Shown here in pieces: positions 33,471 through 45,559 of a DNA stretch of 64,000 bases. The position numbers were made by a program, and so were the translations under genes. The stretch is taken from contig JAAVTG010000538.1 in assembly GCA_011947345.1 (NCBI GenBank), positions 558,001-622,000 of the forward strand. Direction: 5' to 3'. This stretch comes from Phytophthora quininea. Lineage: Eukaryota > Oomycota > Peronosporomycetes > Peronosporales > Peronosporaceae. The first letter of the stretch is position 1, and the number at the start of each line of letters is the position of its first letter. A model generated the notes under the pieces. That model was not told the origin of the DNA. It saw only the letters and a list, made by a program, of their open reading frames with translations, and did no database searches.

Positions 33471-36149
33471 CGTTGCGGATACAAAGCAAATTTGCTAGCA
33501 AAACCTCTAAATCCATTAGATAGTTTAACCCAAAAGCTGCATTCTATTGCTCCATTAACATTGTTGAGCACTGCAAAATATCCTTATCTGGCAATCGGGC
33601 TTGAGCAACTGTCGTGTATCTGTGCGTCGCAAGGCCAGACGCAGCTTGCTGTTCTCGAGGAACGCTTCAACACGAGGCATCTGTTCAGCGATCCTCGCGG
33701 CACTCGCACGACGCAGCGTTATCTGTGCCTCGGGCTTCGAAACGTAGACGAACACCCCCAATTCAAACCCAGCATGTTCGTTTTGACGGCGCCTCGCCCT
33801 GTGTCAATCTTCCTGCAGCGTCGTTTTCTTTGCACACCACCTCATACTGCTTCTACTTCGCATTGTTGCTTGGCTTCAAGTGTATCGTAAACGCCTGTCT
33901 CTATTATCCGGGCAGCTTGTTGTCAAAGTGATCCATGACGATGTCACGCAGAGCTTCGTAGCCGTCTGCAACTCTGTTCAAAAATGACGGAGACAGAGGA
34001 GCATTATACATACAAGCATCAAACGCCCCACCGTTCTTAATACTTAGATGGCGAGTTAGTATTGTTAAAAGGATCGCGATCTTCAACAGGCGTGATCTTT
34101 TGATGGCAAGTTGCACCGTGTTTCGGCAACCAGATATTGTTGCTGCAGTTGGGAGAGCGATCGTAGTTAGCCAAGATACAATAAGAGATCAGTCTGCAAA
34201 ACACAACAATTCCACAGATCGCCAACTCTCCTTACCTTTCTCTATGAAGGTGACACCTTCCAACAAGTATATCTGAAAGAGGGACGACCTCCATCACCGC
34301 GGATCTGTACACGAGTCAACCGACAAAAATTGCACTGAGTGCTTTGATGAATGGTACCGTTGTGGTGCTTAGACATGCTCCTTTCGTGAGACTGCCTCTT
34401 TCCGGCACGATACACAGCAATACCAAACGACTATCATGTTGTTCACATGGATCGCTGCGCTGGTCTTTACTCTCTCCACATCATGTGTCTTTTTACTTAC
34501 CTCGCCTCTCCCGGTACACGTTGGCATGGCAGTAGAATTGCTTCGCTCCGTAAAACCTGTGCAACACATACCGCATACTGCAAACCTTCCTCTACACAAG
34601 TTAATGCTTACCCGCCGCAGACCGGACGGTACATTTGGTCTTCTTTGTCCTCAGCACACGACTACACTGCTGGAAGTTTCGACTCTGCGCAGCACATCGC
34701 CACACAAGCGTGCTCAACATATAACCGCCGGAAGGCATTAAACCTCAATCCCGCGCGCGGGACTCTATCCATTGGTCTGCGATGGCGCTGGATCTTGAGT
34801 GCTGCGGCGGCTTGGGCTCTGTGCTTCGTAGATGTCCGCGCGGCTGCGGGAGAAGGCTAAAATGAGGCCATGTGGTTTTGTTAATCGCCTTGCATCTTTT
34901 GTCCTATCCCAAGAGCCTAATGTTGTGGATCATTTTATTGAGCTGGACTTCAGATCACCAAGCCCTCTTTATACTCGAAACACCTACGGAGTTAGTTCCT
35001 AAGGTTGGCAAAACGACCGAAATGTATGAAACAAGCGCTACTGGACCACGCTAATTGCTGTGTTAAAGGTCGGATCATGGTCTCCTCATCTCTTGGAGTT
35101 GAAAGATGACGAACAATTCCAGAAATATGCTCCAATCGACAAAATGACATTTTTCGCTTTGCGCGCTGCATTTGAGGCTTATCCTGACTTTGATAGACGA
35201 ACAACTCCGGTAAGAAGCGGTTGATGGTCGCATTAAAAATGTCCGTTTATCTCGCGTTCTTTTCTATCGGAGCAATCAGTAAATCTTATTACTCTATCAG
35301 TCAGCGGTTTGGTATTGTGGAGGACCAGTGCTTAAGTCATTTGCGATGACAACAAAAATTTCAGAAAGATACCGGTCGGTTTCCCGGGAAGAGTTAGTAA
35401 TATGCACGGTTTTTCAACTGGGGATTATTTTGAGCAAGCTACTACAACTACTACGAGCAGCGTGCGGCGACGTGTCGGCCCGGTAGGCCACTGGTTGAGG
35501 GGCGCAGGACTACCCAGACAGAGGTGAAGACCACGCGTCGGCAGCTTCCGCAGTAACTAATAATGATGGGGAGGGGCTGGCAACCGAGACCCTCAGGTGG
35601 CAACGGCGACGACAAAACGGCTGAGGAGAAGAAGATTGCAAGAAATCAAAGGTCGCGCCGTGCTTCATGTGATACGCAGGTAGGTTAGTTTGCAATTAGC
35701 AAGAAAGCAAGAACACAAACAAAGACAAAAGCAAAAGCACAGAGTTTACTGGGTTTCCACAGTGTAGACGACTGTCGACCCAGGCGGTGGTAATCATAAT
35801 CGGCGGTATCAGAGCCCGCACCAGGACGAGAGTGAAGCAGTATCGAAGCCCGCGCCCGTGCACCGCGTCGGAGGCACCAGAGGTAACTAGCCCCCACAGT
35901 ATCGTAGCCCGTGAGCCCGGCGACGCACGGCAATCCCATTAGCGCCATCCCCGTTCGAGTCAAGCGACGTCGACCGGTCTGGGAGGCAGTCAAAGTAGAG
36001 TAGATAACTTTTATTGATTGAGTTAGTTAGCGACTGCCTTCTGGGTGTCCATCGGCTGATGTCCCCTGGCCAGGAACAGCACCGACTTGACGAAGCTCGA
36101 CGCAGCTAGGCTGCATCTCCAAAACCCGGTAGACCTCTGCGACGGCGCC
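33471..36149. other. Gene-poor repeat-like region
   Basis: Several short open frames, none recognised. A - strand frame at 33555-33761 (RRASAARIAEQMPRVEAFLENSKLRLAL) is helical. At about 35805-35815, GGTATCAGAGCC resembles the iMet-tRNA primer-binding site of Copia elements, and the surrounding 35450-36050 could be a retroelement remnant, but I cannot define LTRs. Confidence 0.3.
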
Positions 36150-36607
36150 CTATCAGAAAAGTGGGACGCTTACTAGTTCATGATATGCGTCAATTCAAGA
36201 TGATGAATGTCTACCAACATCACAGAACCATATTGATCGTGGCCAGTTTTTACTTAGGGACGCTGCGTATGGACTATCTCACAAATTGGTGGTTTTTACA
36301 AGGCTCCTGCATCGGAATCTTACAGAAACCAGCGGTTGGATTACTGCTTTCAACGCAGCGCATCGCCATTGAGCACACTTTCGGTATGTCGAAGGCCATA
36401 TTCGGCAGGCTTCTGATGGGTTTCGAAATGTTGCTCGAGACATAGAGTCGGGTTATTCATGGGATCACCTCGGCTTGTGTACTGAATAATTTTTGCGTCA
36501 TGCACAAGGACTCGTACGATTGTGACTACAATCCACCATCACTTGACAATTACTTCAACAGTCAAGAGCGCGAAAACCAGCTTGTCCTCTACGACAAGAT
36601 GGAATAG
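36150..36607 (+). pseudogene. PIF/Harbinger transposase C-terminal relic
   Basis: RIAIEHTFGMSKAIFGRLL (about 36361-36415) is the third catalytic acidic residue region (IEhaFG) of Harbinger transposases; after a TAG it continues ITSACVLNNFCVMHKDSYD, the usual A.vLHNfC ending, to a stop at 36605-36607. N-terminal two thirds missing. Confidence 0.6.
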
Positions 36608-36693
36608 CTGAAAGAGGAAAAGAGTGGTGTAAACAGATCCAGCGCGACGTGCTGGCGTTTAACGATCCCTAATTCACCGCGCGCGCCTTTAGC

Positions 36694-36945
36694 TTATTTT
36701 ATTTCAGCTTGTTTCGATGTGGTCTTGTAGGTGAGAAGTGCTTCCAGCTTCGCTTGACAGAGTTGCACAACTTCATCGTGTTGCTGCCGGGCTGCCCGGA
36801 TCTCGTCTCGGTGCATCTCAAACCTCATCCCTAGTTTCTTGTTTTCCAGTTTTATAGTCTGTTCTAGCTTTTGCGACTCGAATTCTAATATGCGTAAAAC
36901 CTGCTCGTGTTTGAAGTTGATATGCTTTCGTAGAGGAAAGCGAGG
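36694..36945 (-). pseudogene. Coiled-coil fragment, likely Harbinger accessory protein tail
   Basis: An 83-codon stop-free frame on - reads a heptad-like helix (HEQVLRILEFESQKLEQTIK ... DEIRAARQQHDEVVQLCQA) and ends at 36694-36696. It has no upstream ATG before the TAG at 36946-36948. Its convergent position next to the transposase relic at 36150-36607 suggests the accessory protein of the same element. Confidence 0.4.
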
Positions 36946-38305
36946 CTATCTGATAATGTCTTCGCAGCAGACATTTTACTGTCGTTCTGGGAAGATGAAT
37001 ACCCGTAGTAGCCAACGTCACCGAGTCTGCGGTAGGTTGAGCGGAATAACGAATCGCGACAGACGGTTGAGACAGTTCATGGGGCGTGGAGAGCCCTTAG
37101 GCTATCAATGCCGATTGATCCCCGTTCCGGCGATCTTGGCTCAAAAGAGCTCTACATATGTAGCGTCACACTAAAAGAATGTATTCATGGCCTCTTGTGT
37201 CGGGGTCGTCACCACCTCACGCTCTTCTATGACAATTTGTTGAGCTCGAACATCTCCAACAACGACCATTAAATTGAGAGGGGCGCAATCTATCGGTAGC
37301 CAAGATCGCTGGCGTTTGACGGAGTCTTTCGCGTAGTCTGGTCATCAACAGCTTGCTCCACAAGTATATTCTTGACTTGCGGCAAACAAAACTGACTAAA
37401 CAGTGGATAGCCTATCTGAGAAAACGCAATCTTGTTCAGGGCGCGTGAATGCTGCGGGTCGTTGGTGTTGACAGCACCAGTGCCCCACAACGCATTTGCA
37501 TGCGCCCAACGTAGCCAAAATCAGCAGCAACCCCCAATAATACCCCTCGTACAACTTTGTCAAGATCGTGGCGAACTGGTAAGGGGCATGCGAGGCGACG
37601 AATACGAAGATACGCCAGTTCTGGATTCGGATGTGTAAACACATTATAGCTGACAATGCGAAAGTCAACCAAACGTACCCAAACTTCCTCAGCGTCAGCT
37701 TCCCCGACTTAACCTCCTCGCTTAGATGGAGCCGTTCGCCCAAGGGAAGCACGCAGTCGTGAAAGATGGGGTCCACCCAACGTGCGGCGTAGCAATCGAC
37801 CTCGAAATACGCGACCCTGTAAGACATCCATCGCGCCTCAGTACAGAACCGCTTAAATCAATTAATATGTCCATCACAAACCGCTGCTACTGTGATAGCC
37901 ATAGTTCCACGGAGCCAAACTTGCTTTCTTTAATAATCAGGGGATATTTGAGTTCTCCCGAACTCACTGTCAACGACATAAAGTCAAAGTGGATCAGCTC
38001 GTTCGGAATCATAGCGTGGAGTGCCGAGCCGTTTGGCCTTTGTGCGGAATTTGTCACTGGGAATCAAGGCTATCGCGCCTTCTATAGAGCTTTTGAAGAG
38101 CACACATCCGCTAGAGCTTTATTTTAGCGGTGACTTTGTGATGGCCCGTGGTTCTAAGGGCTCAGGTCCCTTTACAAATTCAGGGTTGAGTTTTCCCAAA
38201 ACTGTCTTCTTGGTCTTCTTCTTTTGGACCCCATTGAGAGCTTCCTCAACGCTACATGTTAGCTAATAACTTGTACACACCTGGTCCGTTACAATAGCAA
38301 TGAAG
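36946..38305. other. Unassigned region
   Basis: Open frames on - at 37290-37490 and 37396-37827 overlap and contain GERLHLSEEVKSGKLTLRKFGYVWL; by shifting frame one can extend the similarity to a hydrophobic segment, but I recognise no family. Possibly a decayed gene. Confidence 0.3.
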
Positions 38306-39560
38306 CTAACGACGGCGACAACTAGCTGGACTGGTCTTCTTTCTTCTGCATATCCAAACATTTTCCATCAACGCTTGCTGCAGCTCGGAGTGCTTGGTCG
38401 GGTTTTGAACCGTGGCCATCAACATCAACAACGAATTGAACGTGAGTCCCGCGCGAGCTGCTGAGTGCACTTCTTCTTCTTCGTCGTCTTCTTCGCTGTC
38501 AGATTCATTATTCGCATCCTTGTTGTACACGCCTTCCCAAACAATTTGCATCATGGCTTCATCCCAGAGACGAGACGGCTGTGAAAATATTGCAAAACGC
38601 GCTTTGAGACCCCAAACCATCGCTCTACATCTTTTCGAGCTGCTTTCTGCTCTTTAGCAAAGTTCTTTACCTTATCGATTGCAGGTTGGCTGATTTTCTT
38701 CACAAACACCGACCATTCCAGGTAGATCCCATCCATCAACAGATAACACATCTTAACAGATAACACATCTTCAAGTCCATGTCATTAACACATAAGTCGT
38801 AGGCGGGGTGTAGCTGCGCAGTCAGTTCACGATGAGGGAGAGCGATCGAGAACGTTGATATCGTTGTTCGAACCCGGAACGCCCATGAAATGCTGATCAC
38901 TCATTGCAAATGCCTCCATGATCACAGAAGAGTTGAGATCTTTGTCTCTATATATGTCTTCCCAGCCGACTGGACAGTTTTTCATTCCCAATGTGTACCG
39001 TCGAGAGAGCCAAACATTCCTTGGAATCCTCGCTGCGCGTTTATCTCGGCGTGGTGGGTATAATTCTCCGTGGGGTCTCGAAGGTACTCATTCTTAAACC
39101 GCTTTACCAAAGTCAACACAAACTTCCTCAAACTCTAGATGGCAGTACTCTCCCAAGCCGAAACTACTCGTCTGTAGCATCTGCCGCAATGCCGTACTAG
39201 GCCATGCGTAACACCGTCGAGACTTTTTGATGGAACGATAAGCCGAGACGGCAAAAGGCACCACGCTTCTGGACGAAGAAGGCATCCGTAGCAACGACAC
39301 CGTCATGAATCTTATCAAAAACAGCACGTGATATGCGATGACGGCCCGGAAAAGCCTTGCATTGTACACGGAATCAGGAGCAAAATAGTCAGCTAGAAGA
39401 TGAGCATTTTCTGGGGCAAATCCCGCCGAATATTCGTCGCACGTTCTGGTGCCGAACCTCCGCGTTTTTCTTGGAAGGCCGAGCAGATGTGAGCGCGCGG
39501 ATAGCCCCAAGCACGACCACTTCATTCTCCTCGAACTCTGCCACCAACCGCTTCACTCGT
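38306..39560 (-). pseudogene. Plant_tran/Harbinger-type transposase relic
   Basis: Downstream part reads YLLMDGIYLEWSVFVKKISQPA, EQKAARKDVERWFGV and KARFAIFSQPSRLWDEAMMQ, the C-terminal catalytic pattern of the plant-transposon protein (PF04827-like) family. Upstream on the same strand AFFVQKRGAFCRLGLS- and AYYGIAADATDE-type segments appear in alternating frames to about 39560. Many frame changes; acidic tail (ESDSEEDDEEEE) near 38480. Confidence 0.6.
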
Positions 39561-40714
39561 TTTCTCCACTCCACCATCCTACCTCCCGATTCAAAAATGA
39601 CACGAAATTTGAAGTGGTCGCGGTGGAACTGCCAACTTTGTATCTGGAAATATATTTAATTGGGCTTCTGCAAAGCGACCTTTGAAGATAAAGATAACGC
39701 GCTAGCGGTGGAGAAACTCTAACCCACTTTTTCGAGGATGCCCTAGCCAACCAAAATGTTTTGTGTACTCCATAAAATATCGGCCCATAGTAGGGGTCAC
39801 TAGGGTGGCTTCATTCAACCTGTCAAACGTAGCAATTCCGAGTCCACTTGACTCAGAACTGTTACAAAATGAAGACCGCTAAATACCATGAGTCATTTTT
39901 ATCGTCCCGTTATTAAGTTAACGTGGTTGTTTTAGGTCTCCTATTAATATCATGGAATCGTTTTAGAATTTTACTGATGCATACTCAACAAGCACATATT
40001 TGGCTAATAAGAAACTGAGAATTGCAAGCACCTGTCGCTGATGGCGTGTGGGTGCGTCTCCAAGATATTGGATGAGTAGTAGCTCGGAAGTCAAGATAAA
40101 ACTCTTAGTTTCAATCTCGGTTCCCAATTTGATTCTCAATACACAAGCAGCTTGGCATTTCAAAACGTTTCAAATCAACAACGACCTGGATCATCCGTTG
40201 GCCAACTAAAGCCAGGAATTGCTCCGCGCACAAGGATGACAAGGAGCAGTATCTCATGTATTCGATCACTGCACGTGCAGCAAACAAGGAAAAAGAGATC
40301 GAAGAGGAGATGGTGACGAAGAAGATGCCGAAGTTTGTCGATGGTGGGGTCAAATACTTTCTCGAGTGGCTCTACGCCTTCCAACTGCTCACCAAGTTGA
40401 AATACTCGAACCATAAAGATGAATTCCTGAACACCGATATCCTGCTTGAAGGAGACGTGCATGGCGCCCTCGCTGAGGCAGCCATAACAGACGATGGCGT
40501 CCGTATGGACGAATACTTTGTACTCGCCTTGTGTAAGGTATACCGTGGCCCTGCCGGTAGATTACAACAAAAAGATTGAAGGAAAGTCTCTGGTGATCAT
40601 CAGGGTAGCTGCACTGCCAATCCTGGATCAGATGGACGTAACACGGATAGGGGACCGAAGACACGCCCGTGTAGAGCAACGCGGCCGCCGCTCTGACGGC
40701 TCCAGCGACGAAGA
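39561..40714. other. Unassigned region
   Basis: A + frame at 40256-40579 (ANKEKEIEEEMVTKKMPKFV...) has no family I recognise. No other supported feature. Confidence 0.3.
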
Positions 40715-40833
40715 GTATATGTTCGTCGGACTAAAAGACAATCCAACGGCATGCAGTGTTGTTCCTTGATTCTTGGTAAAAACACATTCGTGCCGATGAC
40801 GATAGCGTTCCAAGACCTGCAGTATTGGATGCA
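40715..40833 (+). pseudogene. PDR transporter linker relic
   Basis: The sequence DEEYMFVGLKDNP and, after a stop, KNTFVPMTIAFQDLQYW (40783-40833) aligns with the segment just before NBD2 in the PDR genes of this window (DDSYALVKTPK ... QNFVPVTVAFKDLHYW in gene 3). Only about 40 residues survive. It shows that a further PDR copy once lay inside what is now the transposon island, or that a fragment was carried there. Confidence 0.65.
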
Positions 40834-42873
40834 GAAAATGTTAATTCTATTTAATGTATATATAGATTTATTTCTGGGAATTTATTGAATGCATGCCAAC
40901 TTAGCCCGAGCAATTCTAAATGATGGTTCAAATTGCTTCCATCTCAACGCAGCTCAGCCCATATTTCGGAAATTATCCGTAAGAATTGGTTCGTGAGTCT
41001 GTACAGTGATTTTCTGATAACATAGACAGACCTACGAGCAAAACGTGCTCCCCCATTTCGCACCTCCGCCACGGTGGCGCACGCCAAGTCCAGACACCCC
41101 TGACGGGATAGAATTTGACAGGAAGTAATAATCGACAGCCCAATGACATGGTCACAATAAAAGTTATCATCTCTTGAACTTTTGCTGACTACGTTCTAAA
41201 CATATTTCTTTTTGTTTTAACTGTTTGGTGTGCACGTCTTTCCTAACCCGCTGCTTTCCTAATCCTGGCACACGCTGCAGTGCTTTGGTTTCTTCTGTTT
41301 CCCTAACACACCTCAGAGCTTCTTCACCTCAACAAGAGTTGTACTCGACCTGGTTAACAGCTACTGAGCTGATCACGCTAAGTCATCGTGTCATGATAAG
41401 CCTAATAGAAGATTCAAGCGACAGTGAAGACTTCTCTGGAGTCGTCACATACCACCAGCCTAGTGTACTCCAACGACTCCCCAGCGACAATGCAGATTGA
41501 TCAAGAGCTCGGGACCAAGCGAGCGAGGAGTGCGGCGATTCTTGGGACGGGCAGCGAGCGGGATACGGCGACAGGACAGCGGCTGGAAAGGACTGTGTAA
41601 GCAGATGGTATTACACTAATAAAAACAAATTCGGACGAGTCGGGGTTCCTCCTGTTGAGATAACTGGTACCTTCAGGGTGGTCAAGGTGTATTTGTGTGG
41701 GATCAGGAGCGAGGGCTGGACGCCTATGCGGAGGGGAGGGGAACTAAATGGAGTCTTTCCTTAGGAGCTCGGGGTCCGGTGTAGTGGGCGCCACGTTACG
41801 GCCATATTGTCAAGACGGACCCCAATGAGCGCGTAAATGCCAGGCAGCCTCCTCTGATATTTACAACAATTCTTCATGTATGTTTGCCAGATTGGTTATC
41901 TGGCAATGATTACATTTAGAACTGTAGGTTCCCATACTTTGCACCGCTAATTTCCTAAAACGACTTAGTACCATCGCGACGTTCCCTAGCTAAGCGGCGG
42001 GAATCGGGTATTAAATTAAAATTTTTCTAAAAGCTTTAATAAAGAAGTGTTTCTAAACGCTTTATAAGAAGTCAAAAGGTTGCAGTCGGCACCCACCAAC
42101 GTCCAAAATTCTCAAGCCCACTCCACCGCCACTAAATCCTTCGGGCCCGATACTGAGTCGCCCGCGTTAGCCCGCAAGCTGCGTTGGAAGTCTCATGCCC
42201 AATCCGGGGTCAGGGGCTGCACAAACGGCGGAAAAAGCCGGCTAGGCCGCGGCCTTCTGCCTCTCTCCGGACCCAGTCGTTGTGAGTGAGGCCGGCCCTT
42301 CTGGTGGAAACACCCGTTTGGTGCCTCTGTGCCGTGACGGAGGCAAAATCCATACAACACCGGTGGTGGCCATCTATGGCTGTATGTAGAGACCAGGGCC
42401 GGCGGGCTCTGCCTATACGACCGAGGAACGCCTACACTACGGTAGAATGGCACGGTTAGTTTTAGTGAAGTGGCGATTTACACGATTCTTCGACGTCTGT
42501 GATGCCAGTGGACACTCCGACGATAAAAAGTCCCAATGTTTTACCCCTAAACAACCAAAATGGTTCATTATCTGCGGTGAATAACCCAGTGGCATCGAGC
42601 ACACACTACTCCACCGTCACCAAAGGAAGTGACTGCGCACGAGCGCAGAAAAAGATGGTGGGTAGCACCACAAAGGTCTGCCGCTTCGTCTCCAAATGAA
42701 TTGAGATGAGGCACGCAATTGCTGACGTGTGATCTGCTGCTGCTATGTATCGAAAGTGACCTGAGCAGAATTATTGACTCGGATGCTGGTTTAGATGTTG
42801 TTAATGCTATGTCAGACCGATCTGTAGGAATTATGTTTTGAGCGACAACAAAATTAAAGAGATATACAAGTTG
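40834..42873. other. Gene-poor region
   Basis: Only short open frames (for example 41225-41500) without recognised domains. A segment encoding MQIDQELGTKRARSAAIL near 41490 looks like the start of a retroelement gag but is not long enough to assign. Confidence 0.3.
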
Positions 42874-42878
42874 ATTAA

Positions 42879-43175
42879 TGTGACGGGGCATCACACAGCA
42901 CTTCTCGCAGAGGAAGGTGCTAAGGAGTATACAAACTCCTAGTGAATGTGAGTTCACAGGGACTAACTAGCGATAGCGCAAATCTAAGACTGAATGTATT
43001 AATAGAGCTCGCACAGTTTGGCCTGCAATACAAACTGTAAGATATCTATACTAAAACCTACTTTACGTTGATTGGGTGGCTTGGAGCCACCCACCACGTG
43101 TCACGTGGTGTGCACCACACAGTGTACCCAACTCTGGCAAGTGACAAGTCACTCGCCATGTAACACCCCGTTACA
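42879..43175. mobile_element. Solo LTR (297 bp)
   Basis: Starts TGTGACGGGGCATCACAC and ends ATGTAACACCCCGTTACA: terminal inverted TGT(G/A)ACGGGG ends, TG...CA, flanked by perfect 5-bp ATTAA at 42874-42878 and 43176-43180. Contains palindromic CCACGTGTCACGTGG and AGTGACAAGTCACT stretches. Confidence 0.85.
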
Positions 43176-43551
43176 ATTAACCAGTCGGATAAACCGGGTT
43201 GCGCTACAATCGTATACTACTCGGCCGTACTAGTTCTGCTTAGGCTCGTGGAATCCAAACATGACTTGATGGTGGCGTGTTTCGCGGCGCAGGTGGATCA
43301 CATCCTAACTCCCCAGAACAGGGGTTACAATTTTGTCGTCAATTCCAAGCTCAGTATCGTCAAAACGAGGACGTCTCATTCTGGACACTTTGTAAGATAT
43401 GTTTCTCCGAGACAACAAAATTAATAGTGCTGTCGTCAGCGTTGATAGCGCAACTGGGACTCAACGTGTCTGTTGCCGAAAGAGCGGTATAAAAGAATAC
43501 AAGTATATTTTGTATTAGCGGATAAATTATAGTAAAAAGTTTTATTTGCCC

Positions 43552-43599
43552 CCACTCCCATTTTTGGGGTGTGCCTCCGGCCCTGTTGACGGCACTTTC
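43552..43599 (+). pseudogene. PRP38: PRP38-like coding sequence, short left piece before the Copia insertion
   Basis: The codons directly before the element read GPVDGTF, which continue in register with FGSNQQPTRFLCLLLKM on the far side of the element (one target duplication removed). VGGTFG/GNxxPTxFLCL is a conserved PRP38 segment. Upstream of about 43552 I see no further PRP38 sequence, so the N-terminal third is missing or lies beyond an unseen junction. Confidence 0.55.
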
Positions 43600-43903
43600 T
43601 GTGAGATAGGCAGACTCACCGCGGAGGTGGTCGTGCCAGTGTGCTGTAAGAATCGGAATGCATGGTACGACACGAGGTCGTATCTGGGATCCTATCAGTA
43701 TGTCGCTATCTGTTTGAATACACATTGTGCCAAAGGGGTGGAGGCCTGCAGTACTCCCTGCTGGCGAGTACTCACTTCAGACTTGTCTGTCCAGTGCGTA
43801 CATCGCCCTCCACCCCCAACGCTGCGGACGTTCCCCGCAAACTCGTCTCCTACTTCTACATGCCTGTGACTACGCGAAGCCAAGCTTCCTCCGCCTCTCC
43901 TCA
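43600..43903 (+). repeat. 5' LTR of Copia element
   Basis: 304 bp, TGTGAGATAGG to CCTCTCCTCA. The gag ATG (43860-43862) lies inside the last 44 bp of the LTR. Confidence 0.95.
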
Positions 43904-45544
43904 GGTTATGAGCACCAACAACCCGCTAGCTAGAAGCAGGCAGGCAAGCCAAGTTGCTTCTGCGACCGTGAGTGCTGCCCAGGATCGCTATTGGCGTCAG
44001 CATCCTCGCCACGATGCCGCGACTACAGCCGGGCAGCAACATGTGCAGGTAGCCTCTTCGGTTGACGAAACGGACGTTGGGACAGCTGCAAGCCCTCCTA
44101 ATGCTACGAGACACGACGTCTCTGATACCGCAGAAACGAGAAGCGTTCAAGCGGAGCCTAGTGCCCGCGTTGCTACTGTCGCAGACGCAACTGGAAACGC
44201 TAGTGAACAGCATGGTGCCCCAGCGAGCTTGAGAAGCGCGCTCCTGGCTGCAAGCGCTGCTTTTGGGCCGCAGCAGCTTTTGACGATGCTCTTGGATCAA
44301 GTAGAGCACCGCAGTGCGGTGAGTGAGCAGGCTGTGCCGATGCACAGTGGCGATTCATCCAGTGGGAGTCTGGTTGTGGGCGTGCTGGGTGGTGGAGATG
44401 CGACACACTCTTCCTCTCCCACCACCTCCCACATCCGAATTCGCCGTGAAGACAGAACTGCCAATGGCGTCGACCCGCCCTCGCCGCCCTCGCCACCATC
44501 GTCGGCGTCATCCGACGCGAGCAGCTCTCACCATGATTCCCCGACGCGCAGCACCGACAGCCCAGCAGGAGCCGTGGTCGCGTCTTCTGGTCTTGGTGGC
44601 TTTAGTCGGCGCTCGCTAATGGACGCCAAGGACCGCGCGATGCTGACACGAGAGATCAAGGTGATCGAACTTGATGGTCACAAAAGTACGATGCATGGAA
44701 GCAAGACTTGGAGCTGAAGCTGAACGAATGGGGGCTGATGGAGTTTCTTGACGGATCTGCTGCGCTAGATGAAGCTCGTGCTGCCAGTGATCCAGAGTAC
44801 CAGTTTCTATTTGGTGAGAGGAAGACGAAAAGTTTCTCCGCCTTGGCGCTGTCGCTGAGCATCAAGCTACGCGAAGAGTACAAGGCCCCGATCGAGTCGC
44901 AGGACCCCGCTGTGCTCTTCAGCGCTCTCAAGGCACACTTTGAAAGGGGGAAGGAGAATCCAATCTACCTAAAGCGGGAGTTTTACTCACGCATGCTCCG
45001 GAAAAACGAGCAAGTACAGCAGTACATTGACAGCCTCCGAGCCACCCGTCGCCGCATTGCCGAGTCCGGAGCCTCGATCACCGAGAATGAGCTGGCACGC
45101 ACAATTCTGTCTAACTGCGTCGATGTATACCCTACTGTGGCAATCAAGCACACAGAGTGGGCCAAGGTGAACACTGCTGTCGAACTGGACGTACAGCAGG
45201 CTGTTATCCAGCTGGAGACGGCAGAACAAGCTCAGCGCGAGGTTCGTCGTACGAGTGAAGCTGTTCCAGCCAATGGCCAAGGTTTAACGGAACCTCGCAA
45301 GGTAACTACTGTGACCAACAAGCCAGGAAACAAGAAGCGTGGCGCCCGAGGCAAGTCCCAGCAGAAGGGAAAGAGACCACGCCTCCAGATTGGACCTGAC
45401 CATCGCTGCCTTAACTGCAACAGCAGCGAACATTGGTTCAGCAACTGTCCAAAGGAGCTGACCCCAGAGCTCCAAAGAAGAAAGAAGAGTGGCTTGCTCG
45501 CTCAGGGAAGGGAAAGCAACCGCCCAAGGTACCTCAGTCTATGA
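43860..45544 (+). CDS. Copia gag (nucleocapsid)
   Basis: Starts MPVTTRSQASS inside the LTR. A Ser/Ala/Thr-rich N-terminal region leads to the UBN2/gag core (KLNEWGLMEFLDG, YSRMLRKNEQVQQYIDSLRA) and a CCHC zinc knuckle CLNCNSSEHWFSNC near 45410-45455, which binds genomic RNA. One lost A at 44682-44685 splits the frame; with it the sequence reads through KYDAWKQDLELKL as in related gags. Translation into pol requires frame changes around 45480-45760. Confidence 0.85.
43904..43916 (+). other. Primer-binding site (half-tRNA type)
   Basis: GGTTATGAGCACC directly after the LTR is complementary to the anticodon stem-loop of initiator tRNA-Met, the copia/Ty5 mode of priming with a cleaved tRNA, rather than to the tRNA 3' end. 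Confidence 0.6.
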
Positions 45545-45559
45545 CGACGGTAATTCTGC

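Noticed and set aside
35800..35820. Copia-type primer-binding site GGTATCAGAGCC
   Set aside because: I could not find LTR ends or gag/pol nearby, so it may be coincidental; mentioned only in the region note.
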